A stretch of 64,000 bases of DNA from Bradyrhizobium sp. AZCC 1719 (GTDB lineage: Bacteria > Pseudomonadota > Alphaproteobacteria > Rhizobiales > Xanthobacteraceae): positions 6,911,001 to 6,975,000 of the forward strand of contig NZ_JAZHRU010000001.1 of assembly GCF_036924525.1 (NCBI RefSeq), given 5' to 3'. The notes beneath the pieces are model-generated. The model ran no database searches. It was given only the letters and a program-made list of their open reading frames with translations, and was not told the origin of the DNA. The translations under genes were made by a program, and so were the position numbers. This document shows, in pieces, positions 55,307 through 62,301 of this stretch; the first letter of the stretch is position 1; each line of letters begins with the position of its first letter.

Positions 55307-55443
55307 GTCCATGCTCCGGAGGCGTTCAGTATGCGCCGATTTTAGCGGGTCGTGAGGTGTCAAAATTCTCAATTTCCTGCGACATACCGCCCGATATTGG
55401 GATAGTTTACCACGATTGGCCTCCAAACCCTGAGTTCATCCCA
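55307..55443. promoter_or_regulatory. Divergent control region of the E1-like and Lrp genes
   Basis: This 137-bp gap is richer in A/T than its surroundings. AAATT-CTC-AATTT at 55363-55375 is a short inverted repeat of the kind Lrp/AsnC proteins can recognise. The adjacent regulator probably controls the E1-like gene and itself. The site assignment is tentative. Confidence 0.4.
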
Positions 55444-55902
55444 ATGCCGCTCGACGCCATCGACCGCAAGATTCTCGCCCTGCTGCAATCCGACAGCCGC
55501 CTGACCATGCAGGAGCTCGCCGACAAGGTCGGCCTGTCCGTGTCGCCCTGCCATCGCCGCGTCAAGCTTCTGGAAGAGCGCGGCGTCATCACCCGCTACA
55601 TCGCGACCGTCGACCAGAAATCGTTGGGGCTCCATGTCAGCGTCTTCATCTCGATCAAGCTGGCGCGGCAGAAGGAGGAAGACCTCAACCGCTTTGCCAA
55701 AGCGATCTCGAAATGGGACGAGGTGCTGGAGTGCTATCTGATGACCGGTAATCGCGATTACCTCCTGCGCGTCGTCGCGGCCGACCTCTCCTCCTATGAA
55801 GCGTTCCTGAAGACCAAGCTGACGCGGCTCGACGGCATCGCATCCATCGAGTCGAGTTTTGCGTTGAGCCAGGTGAAGTACTCGATCGCGCTGCCGGTTT
55901 GA
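55444..55902 (+). CDS. Lrp/AsnC-family regulator
   Basis: This 152-residue regulator has an N-terminal helix-turn-helix (DAIDRKILALLQSDSRLTMQ, then GLSVSPCHRRVKLLEERGVI) and a C-terminal RAM/AsnC ligand domain (YLMTGNRDYLLRVVA). Lrp-family proteins sense amino acids or their 2-oxoacids, which fits control of the divergently encoded E1-like 2-oxoacid dehydrogenase. The ATG at 55444 gives the standard length. Confidence 0.94.
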   Translation: MPLDAIDRKILALLQSDSRLTMQELADKVGLSVSPCHRRVKLLEERGVITRYIATVDQKSLGLHVSVFISIKLARQKEEDLNRFAKAISKWDEVLECYLMTGNRDYLLRVVAADLSSYEAFLKTKLTRLDGIASIESSFALSQVKYSIALPV

Positions 55903-56729
55903 TTGCGCGGCTCTCTCCCCGTCATTGCGAGGAGCGCCAGCGACGAAGCAATCCAGACTGTTCGCGTGGAGGGATGGATTGCTTCGCTTCGCTCGCAATG
56001 ACGACGAGTGCTGAAGCACCACAACCTGTCATCCCCGCGAAGGCGGGGATCCAGTACGCCGCGGCTTCTCGGTTCGATCATTGACGTCTCTGGAATACTG
56101 GGTCACCCGCTTTCGCGGGTTGACGACAACGGAATATGACTTCGCGATCTCGCCACATCATCTGTGCGAGTTTTGCCATCAACTTCCCGCCCTCTCCAAA
56201 CAGAGGGCGCAGGGAAGACCGGGTGCTTGCTGCACCCGCGGTCTCGTGTGCAGGTGCGCATCAAGAACACGCACACGAGCATACAGGTACAGCGGGAGCA
56301 TCCCGGCCTTCCCTGCGCAATGGTTTGACGGCTTACTTCGTGCTCTTCCCGGAGAACGGCTCTTTTGCCTCCGTCGCCCCTGAGAAGCTTCGCTTCCTAA
56401 GGACTTAACGCCAGCACCGCGGCGCCCGAACCACACGACTTCGCCGTACGCTCCCGTCTTCGCCAAGAGGCTTCGCCGGGTTTGGTACCGGTCCGCCGAA
56501 GCTTTAGCGAAGGCGGATCCTGCGCCTACGTCTTGCGCATTCAGCGTCCATCGCATCTCACCGCACGTTCGTGACGATCGCGAGCGCCCCTCAATGGGTG
56601 AGACGGGCGGAATATGTGACTGATTTGCCTCTCGCGTTAAGCGAAATATTTTTGATTCCTGGGCTTGACACGATTTCTGAAAATCAGAAGTGATTTGCCT
56701 ATCGCCTTTGCCGACCTTGCAATTACTGG
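55903..56729. other. 827-bp gene-free region made mostly of repeats
   Basis: Between lrp and lysR lie three repeat blocks. 55920-56003 has TCATTGCGAGGAGCG inverted as CGCTCGCAATGACG. 56027-56125 is an R6 repeat (CCCCGCGAAGGCGGGG and GATCCAGTACGCCGCGGC). 56160-56605 is a longer block containing CAGAGGGCGCAGGGAAGACC, which I recognise as a common dispersed sequence in Bradyrhizobium and relatives that is often mis-annotated as small proteins. Open frames here (for example 56136-56408) are compositionally non-coding. The lysR promoter should lie at 56610-56720. Confidence 0.7.
56027..56125. repeat. Intergenic palindromic repeat, family R6 (copy 2)
   Basis: CCCCGCGAAGGCGGGG is a hairpin on its own. 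GATCCAGTACGCCGCGGC and the inverted GGAATACTGGGTC flank a spacer, and ACCCGCTTTCGCGGGT closes the unit. It lacks the 42-nt segment found in the copy at 42661-42798. Confidence 0.75.
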
Positions 56730-57674
56730 ATGTTCGATCCACCTTCCCAAGGAGCGGCATATCAGACGCGGTATATCGAATTGGAACGGTTGGACGATCT
56801 CGAAGCCTTTCTCGCAGTCATCGAGAAGGGCAGCCAGGCGGCGGCCTCACGTCATCTTCGGCGCCCGTTGCAGTCCCTCAACCGGTCGCTGATGGCGCTG
56901 GAACGCGCGCTCGGCGTCGAGCTCGTCAAACGCACCACGCGGCGGTCGGAGCCAACCGAGGCCGGGCGGGTATTTTACGAACGCATCAAGCCGGCGGTTG
57001 CAGAAATCATCGAGGCGCGGGCCGAGGCAGCCAACCTGCGCGGCGAAATTCTGGGGCCATTGAAAATCGGTGCGCCCATTCTGTTTGCGTCGGCCTACGT
57101 GGCGCCGATCGTCAGCCGTTTTCTAAAACTCTATCCCAACGTGGATGTCGAGCTTCGCGCCTCCGACGAGCAGGTCGATCTCGTTGCTGATGGCCTCGAC
57201 ATTGCTGTCCGGATCGGCGACTCCGCCGATGAATCCCTGATCGCCCGCCGATTGCATACGCTGCGCGTGGTCATCGTCGGCGCGCCGTCTTATTTCGCCG
57301 AACATGGCCGGCCGCAGCATCCCGGCGATCTCGAGCGGCACGCCTGCATCTTGCGGGCCGGCGTCGAGGTGATCGACAAATGGCCGTTTCGGATCGACGG
57401 CGGGCTGCAGTCGATCAGGGTGCACGGCCGCTTTCGTTCGAACAGCGCCGCTGCGATCCGCGCCGCCGCGCGCGAAGGCACCGGGCTTGCCCGGCTGCCG
57501 CTGTGGCAGATCAGCGATCTCGTCGCGCAGGGCGCGCTCACGATCGTTCTGCCTGAATTCGAAACCGAGGGAATGCAGATCCAGTTGGTCTGGCCGCCGA
57601 CACGGGCGCCGCTGGAACGTGTCCGGCGCTTCTCGGATTTTCTGGCGAGCAGCCTGAAGACCGATCTGCTTTAG
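56730..57674 (+). CDS. LysR-family transcriptional regulator
   Basis: This 314-residue regulator has an N-terminal winged helix-turn-helix (LDDLEAFLAVIEKGSQAAAS, then SLNRSLMALERALGVELVKR), a linker helix, and a LysR substrate-binding domain with two lobes (KIGAPILFASAYVAPIVSRF in the first). An unusual ~20 residues precede the helix-turn-helix; a start at a later codon near 56781 is possible. Usually a LysR gene is divergent from its target, but only repeats lie upstream here, so the target is unknown. Its stop is followed by repeat R2. Confidence 0.92.
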   Translation: MFDPPSQGAAYQTRYIELERLDDLEAFLAVIEKGSQAAASRHLRRPLQSLNRSLMALERALGVELVKRTTRRSEPTEAGRVFYERIKPAVAEIIEARAEAANLRGEILGPLKIGAPILFASAYVAPIVSRFLKLYPNVDVELRASDEQVDLVADGLDIAVRIGDSADESLIARRLHTLRVVIVGAPSYFAEHGRPQHPGDLERHACILRAGVEVIDKWPFRIDGGLQSIRVHGRFRSNSAAAIRAAAREGTGLARLPLWQISDLVAQGALTIVLPEFETEGMQIQLVWPPTRAPLERVRRFSDFLASSLKTDLL

Positions 57675-57681
57675 CTCTCAA

Positions 57682-57818
57682 CCCCTCATCCTGAGGAGCC
57701 GCGAAGCGGCGTCTCGAAGGATGTGGGCCACCAGCCGGGCCTCATGGTTCGAGACGCGCGGAGCCTGTCATCGGGCGCCGCATTCGCGCGACCCGTTGGC
57801 GCTCCTCACCATGAGGGA
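57682..57818. repeat. Intergenic palindromic repeat, family R2 (copy 2), with a nested segment
   Basis: CCCTCATCCTGAGGAGCCGC on the left pairs with GCTCCTCACCATGAGGG on the right. The inner arm ATGGTTCGAGACGCG is followed by a 43-nt segment (57759-57801, CGGAGCCTGTCATCGGGCG to CGACCCGTTGGCG) absent from the other R2 copies but present in an R6 repeat at 42746-42787. The element lies between convergent genes. Confidence 0.85.
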
Positions 57819-57830
57819 CTAATGCGCGCA

Positions 57831-59270
57831 TCAGAATACATTATATCCGGGCGCCAGCAGATGTTGTGGATCGTAGCGCCGCTTGGCTTCGCGAAGCTGC
57901 GGCCAGCTTGATCCGAAGTGAACCTCCCAATCGCCAGGCGACATGGCGAAGGCACCGACCGGATACTGAACGCCGCCGGCTTCGCGAATGCGATCGTAGA
58001 GCGTACGATTTTCCGCAACCATCCGCTCCGCCACCGCCGCGTCGTTCGATGCGGGGATGCGAATGAGATTGAAGACGAAGACCATGTCTTCCTTCGGCAG
58101 GCGAACCAGCGGCGTGTGAAACGCCCGCGTGAGCAAAGGGTAGAGAGTTATCCGCCCGAACGCGCCAACAGCATCGCCCTTCAGACCAGCCAGGATGTCG
58201 CCGGCGACCCGTTCGGCGTTGCTGCCGCGCAGGAACGTCAAAAACCAGGGCTGCGGATTGGACCACTGGCCTTTGGAGCGCAGCAGATTTTCGAATTTTC
58301 CAAACGCCAGGGCATCCTCGCGATAGGTCCGGTCGGCGATGACGGCGGCGCCGCGCTCATCCGACAATCCGGAAAGTACCGCCTTGTCATCGGGAGCCGA
58401 GCCGCTGCTATAGGGTATCGCGCCGTCGAGCTGGTACCGCCAGCCGCCGCTGCCATCGGGAAGAATGGCCCCCTGCAACTGATCGAAGCGCCCTTCGGTC
58501 AGCACGCGCCGCTGGTCCGCCGTCAGCGATGGCAAATCGCGGTAGAAGAGCTGAAAGCGCCTTATACGCTCGGGAGCGCGCACCAGGCGCAGCGTCGCCC
58601 GCGTGATGATGCCGCATTGGCCGAGACCGGCGCGGACGCCGTCAAACAGATCGGCGTTAGTGTCTGCCGAACAACTCAGCTCATTGCCATCACCCGTCAC
58701 CACGTCCAGCGCGACGACGTTGTCGGTTTGCATGCCATGCCGGGATGAAGTCGCTCCGATGCCGCCCACCGCGATTGTTCCTCCGACCGATAGGCCGAGA
58801 TAGTTGGTCAGCACTGGCGGCGTGAGTCCCTGCGCCAAGGTTGCGTCAAGCAGATCTCGCCACACTGTGCCGGCGTCGACCACGACGCGATCGTGCTGGA
58901 TCTCGCGAATTGCGTTCATCGCGCTCATATCGACCACGATGCCGTCCTCGGCCAGTGAGCGGCCATAGACCGAATGGCCCTGCCCGCGCGCCGCCACCTT
59001 GACATCAGCGCCTCTGGCCAAGCGCATCAGGCCCGCAATGTCAGCGCTCGATGCTGGCCTGAGCACGCCGCGCGGTTGCTTGTGAATGAGGCGGCCAAAA
59101 TCATGGGCTGCGGCGGCGCGAACCTCCGGCTCAAGGCGGACATTGGCAGGCAGAGGCGGACCGTCTGCCAACACCGCCTGCGCCGATGCCGTCAATCCGC
59201 TGGCGTGCGAAGCGAGCGCAGCGGTGACGCCGAGGCCCGCGCCCAGGAACATACGTCGGTCCGATGGCAT
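57831..59270 (-). CDS. Tat-exported FAD-linked oxidoreductase, cytokinin-dehydrogenase-like
   Basis: This 479-residue flavoprotein begins with a twin-arginine signal (SDRRMFLGAGLGVTAAL). It carries an FAD_binding_4/PCMH domain with ARGQGHSVYGRS near residue 95, where the His is the likely covalent FAD site of the berberine-bridge/cytokinin-dehydrogenase group. It also shows LSVGGTIAVGGIGATS and a C-terminal RYDPQHLLAPGYNVF ending, as in cytokinin dehydrogenases (FDP...LxPG). I choose ATG 59270, with GGAGGG just upstream. It should act in the periplasm. The substrate assignment is a similarity inference. Confidence 0.85.
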   Translation of the reverse strand: MPSDRRMFLGAGLGVTAALASHASGLTASAQAVLADGPPLPANVRLEPEVRAAAAHDFGRLIHKQPRGVLRPASSADIAGLMRLARGADVKVAARGQGHSVYGRSLAEDGIVVDMSAMNAIREIQHDRVVVDAGTVWRDLLDATLAQGLTPPVLTNYLGLSVGGTIAVGGIGATSSRHGMQTDNVVALDVVTGDGNELSCSADTNADLFDGVRAGLGQCGIITRATLRLVRAPERIRRFQLFYRDLPSLTADQRRVLTEGRFDQLQGAILPDGSGGWRYQLDGAIPYSSGSAPDDKAVLSGLSDERGAAVIADRTYREDALAFGKFENLLRSKGQWSNPQPWFLTFLRGSNAERVAGDILAGLKGDAVGAFGRITLYPLLTRAFHTPLVRLPKEDMVFVFNLIRIPASNDAAVAERMVAENRTLYDRIREAGGVQYPVGAFAMSPGDWEVHFGSSWPQLREAKRRYDPQHLLAPGYNVF

Positions 59271-59401
59271 GAAGCCCTCCTTGTCCAGAGCCCGTGATGC
59301 TCGCCCGCAAAGCTGCGGCCTCACCAGGCATGAGACAATGACTGCCACGCCGGATGGACATTCCCGCAAACCGGGAGGATCGCGGCAGCGATCTCTCAGC
59401 T

Positions 59402-59576
59402 TGCGTTCCCCGGACGCTGCGCAGCGCGTTCGGGATCGCGCTTCGCGCGACTCCGGCGATGCGCTGCAGAGCCGGGGTCCATCTCACGGGCACGGTGGGT
59501 CCCGGCTGTGCGGTGCAGCGTACCGGACGATGCTTCGCATCGCCGGGAGCACGCTGCGCCGCGTCCGGGACACGAG
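59402..59576. repeat. Intergenic palindromic repeat, family R1 (copy 3)
   Basis: TTGCGTTCCCCGGACGCTGC on the left and GCGTCCGGGACACGAG on the right are inverted, with inner GAGCCGGGGTCC and GGGTCCCGGCT boxes. It fills much of the 426-bp gap between divergent genes (59271-59696), leaving about 120 bp upstream of the PfpI-like gene for its promoter. Confidence 0.85.
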
Positions 59577-59696
59577 ATTGTCGCTTCGCATCTCTCGGCG
59601 CGTGGCCGTTTTCGCCGGATTTACGTCATTTCAGGCGGATCACTGCGGTTGTAGACTGCGGTTGGTCGATATGAGAAGGCGCGTGCCGGCAAACCG

Positions 59697-60845
59697 ATGA
59701 ATTCGCGACGTGTATTGTGGAGCGCGCTCGGCGCAGTCGCGCTTGTCGCCGTGATCGGCGGAGCCTGGATTTTCTCATTGCCACCGGCGCCTTCGGCCGC
59801 AGCCCCGCCTGCTATCGCGCAAGACGAGCGCGATGCGACGGTCGCGGCGCTGAAGCCGCCGAAGCGGCAGCGTCCGCTGATCGCCATCATCGGCATCAAC
59901 GACGCCACCGAGACAACCGACTATCTCATGCCGTACGGCATCCTCAAGCGCGCCGATATCGCCGATGTCGTGACGTTGGCGACCGCGCCCGGTCCCGTGC
60001 AGCTCTTTCCGGTGCTCAAGGTCGAGCCACAGGCGACGATTGCCGAGTTCGATGCCCAGCATCCCGATGGCGCCGACTACGTGATCGTGCCTGCGATGAG
60101 CCGCGACGACGATCCGGTGGCGCTGCGATGGATCAGGAATCAATCGGCCAGAGGCGCGATCGTGATCGGCGTCTGCGCCGGCGCCAAGGTGGTCGGCGAT
60201 GCCGGGCTGCTGCACGGCAAGCGGGCAACCACACACTGGTACTCAGTTAAGGAACTGCGCGGCAAGCATCCGACGATGCGCTATGTCGAGGACCGGCGGT
60301 TCGTCGTCGACGACGGCGTCGCGACCACCACCGGCATCAGCGCGTCAATGCCGATATCGCTGACGCTGATCGAGGCGATCGCCGGACGCGACAAGGCGCG
60401 CGCCGTGGGACGGGATATCGGCCTCGCCGACTGGGACGCGCGGCATGACAGCGACGCGTTCAAGTTCACGCGCCCATTTGCGCTGACGGCTATCCGCAAT
60501 ACGGCCGCGTTCTGGGCGCACGAGCAACTCGGCATCGAACTCAAGGAAGGCGTCGACGAGGTGTCACTGGCGCTCGTCACCGATGCCTGGTCGCGAACCT
60601 ATCGCTCGCAGGCGGTGACGTTCGCCAGTGCGGCTGGCGCGCAGCACAGTCGCGGCGGCTTGCGGATACTTTCCGACCAGGTCGCGGCGAACTGGCCCGC
60701 GGCGCAATTGCTGCCGGCGAGCGATGGCACGAAACCGGCGGAAGCGCTGGACCACGCGCTTGCGGGCATTGCTGCGCGCTACGGAACAGATACCGCCGAC
60801 TTCGTCGCGATGCAGTTGGAGTATCCGAAGCATCAAATGCCGTAG
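59697..60845 (+). CDS. Membrane-anchored DJ-1/PfpI (class I glutamine-amidotransferase-like) protein
   Basis: This 382-residue protein has an uncleaved-type N-terminal membrane segment (about 7-30, SALGAVALVAVIGGAW) and a Pro/Ala linker. A DJ-1/PfpI domain follows with the nucleophile Cys in IGVCAGAKVVG near residue 162 and HGKRATTHW close behind. A C-terminal ~150 residues are less conserved. The domain faces the periplasm if the anchor topology is normal. DJ-1 relatives serve as proteases, deglycases or regulators; none can be picked here. The stop codon lies inside an R4 hairpin repeat. Confidence 0.85.
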   Translation: MNSRRVLWSALGAVALVAVIGGAWIFSLPPAPSAAAPPAIAQDERDATVAALKPPKRQRPLIAIIGINDATETTDYLMPYGILKRADIADVVTLATAPGPVQLFPVLKVEPQATIAEFDAQHPDGADYVIVPAMSRDDDPVALRWIRNQSARGAIVIGVCAGAKVVGDAGLLHGKRATTHWYSVKELRGKHPTMRYVEDRRFVVDDGVATTTGISASMPISLTLIEAIAGRDKARAVGRDIGLADWDARHDSDAFKFTRPFALTAIRNTAAFWAHEQLGIELKEGVDEVSLALVTDAWSRTYRSQAVTFASAAGAQHSRGGLRILSDQVAANWPAAQLLPASDGTKPAEALDHALAGIAARYGTDTADFVAMQLEYPKHQMP

Positions 60846-60931
60846 GGTGGGCAAAGCGCAGCGTGCCCACCATCAAACGAGATCATGGATGAATGGTGGG
60901 CACGGCGCTGCGCGCCTTTGCCCACCCTACG
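60842..60931. repeat. Intergenic hairpin repeat, family R4 (copy 2)
   Basis: GTAGGGTGGGCAAAG pairs with CTTTGCCCACCCTAC, and inner GTGCCCACCAT with ATGGTGGGCAC, giving a long near-perfect hairpin. It overlaps the last bases of the PfpI-like gene and may end its transcript. Copy 1 is at 40219-40345. Confidence 0.85.
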
Positions 60932-60943
60932 GCACGCTGTCAG

Positions 60944-61046
60944 ACCTCATCCTGAGGAGCGCGTCTTCGCGCGTCTCGAAGGATGAATGGCACCAGCGGG
61001 GCCGCATGGTTCGAGACGGCGCAAAGCGCCTCCTCACCATGAGGGT
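60944..61046. repeat. Intergenic palindromic repeat, family R2 (copy 3)
   Basis: ACCTCATCCTGAGGAGCGCG on the left pairs with GCGCCTCCTCACCATGAGGGT on the right, read as two short boxes around a central TCGAAGGATGAATGG and GGTTCGAGACGGC. It sits between convergent genes and lacks the nested segment seen in copy 2. Confidence 0.8.
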
Positions 61047-61075
61047 TTAAGAGCGGCCACGCCGCCCCAAGCACC

Positions 61076-62158
61076 TCACCGCCATGGCTCGACGATGATC
61101 TTGGTGTGCGCCTCGGGATTGGCGAGATCGGCGAACGCCTTGGCGACGCCGTCGATGCCGACGGTGGCGGTGACCATCGACGCGGCGTCCACCTGCCCTT
61201 CCGCGATCAGGCGCAGCGAATAGGCGAATTCCTCCGGCGTGTAGCCGAGCACGTACTGGACGTTCAGCTCCTTGAGGATGCCGAGCATCGGCTCGGAGCG
61301 GTCGGTCTCCATGCAGACGCCGACCACGACGATGCGCGCATCGCGCGGTGCGCCTTCGAACACCTGCTGGATCAGGCCGGGAACACCGACGCATTCGAAG
61401 ATCAGCGCGGGTTTCAGCGCCGGCAACAATGCCTGCAGCGGCGGGCGCGCGGCCTTTTCCTCCGGCGACATCTGGGCGTGCTCGGCCCAGGTCGCGTAGG
61501 GCTGTGAGCGTGCGGGATCGACGACGACGTCGGCCCCGAGCTTTTCGGCGAGCGCGCGGCGTGCCGGCGAGTAATCGGCGGCCACGATCGGGTGCAATCC
61601 CCTGATCTTCAGCGCTGCGATGACGGCGAGCCCGACCGGGCCGCAGCCGATCACCAAGGGCACCTCGCCTCCCCCGATGTTGGCTTTTGCCACGGCATGA
61701 ACGCCGACCGCGAGCGGCTCGGTGAGCGCGGCGTGTTCGGCGGCGAGGCCGTTCGGAACTTCGAGCAGCAGGGCTTCGCTGAGCAGCAGGCGCTCGGCAT
61801 AGGCGCCGACATTGTCGTTGGAATAGCCGATGCCCAGCGGGCCTTCCGGGGTCAGCAGCGCCGGCAGCGAGCAAACCTTGGTGCCCGTCTTGAACTTGCC
61901 TGTGGTGCCAGGACCGTAGTCCAGCACCTCGCAGCAGAATTCATGGCCGAACACGACGTCGCGCGAAAGGTCCATCGGCTTGCGGCCCGGAAAATGCTTG
62001 GCGAGCTCCACCATGTGGTGCGCGTGCTTGCGCGCATGCAGGTCGGAGCCGCAGATGCCGCAGGCCAGCGACTTCACCAGCACCTGCCCGGCACCGGGTT
62101 TCGGCTCCGGCATCTCGTCGACGACAATTTCCCCATTGCGGAAAATGGCTGCGCGCAC
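61076..62158 (-). CDS. Zinc-type alcohol dehydrogenase (MDR family)
   Basis: This 360-residue medium-chain dehydrogenase has the catalytic-zinc region LACGICGSDLHARKH, FGHEFC with the zinc His-Glu pair near 71-74, and the Rossmann motif GCGPVGLAVIAALK near 171. The four-cysteine structural-zinc lobe usual in alcohol dehydrogenases is not visible (the matching region reads GYSNDNVGAYAE), so it may belong to a branch lacking it. It oxidises an alcohol with NAD(P)+; the substrate is unknown. A dispersed repeat with a perfect palindrome lies upstream. Confidence 0.9.
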   Translation of the reverse strand: MRAAIFRNGEIVVDEMPEPKPGAGQVLVKSLACGICGSDLHARKHAHHMVELAKHFPGRKPMDLSRDVVFGHEFCCEVLDYGPGTTGKFKTGTKVCSLPALLTPEGPLGIGYSNDNVGAYAERLLLSEALLLEVPNGLAAEHAALTEPLAVGVHAVAKANIGGGEVPLVIGCGPVGLAVIAALKIRGLHPIVAADYSPARRALAEKLGADVVVDPARSQPYATWAEHAQMSPEEKAARPPLQALLPALKPALIFECVGVPGLIQQVFEGAPRDARIVVVGVCMETDRSEPMLGILKELNVQYVLGYTPEEFAYSLRLIAEGQVDAASMVTATVGIDGVAKAFADLANPEAHTKIIVEPWR

Positions 62159-62190
62159 GAAGGGTCCTCCCGGTGATTTTTGCTCACCTT

Positions 62191-62296
62191 AGAGCACTAT
62201 CGGTTCTGATTGAAATCAGAACCGATGCGCTGTTTTCTTGTTTGACGCGCTTTCTTCACGCGAACCGGGACCCACTTCGCTCGAAAACGCTAGCGG
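62191..62296. repeat. Dispersed repeat with a perfect 28-nt palindrome
   Basis: ATCGGTTCTGATT at 62199-62211 is followed by GA and its exact reverse complement AATCAGAACCGAT to 62226. The rest (GTTTGACGCG, TTCTTCACGCGAACCGG, CTCGAAAACGCT) resembles a repeat common in Bradyrhizobium. It lies between the ADH start and the autotransporter stop and may terminate the latter's transcript. Confidence 0.7.
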
Positions 62297-62301
62297 GAGG
62301 A

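Noticed and set aside
56136..56408. Small proteins encoded in the repeat block between lrp and lysR
   Set aside because: Frames are short and overlapping, lack ribosome-binding sites, and coincide with a dispersed non-coding sequence often mis-annotated as genes.
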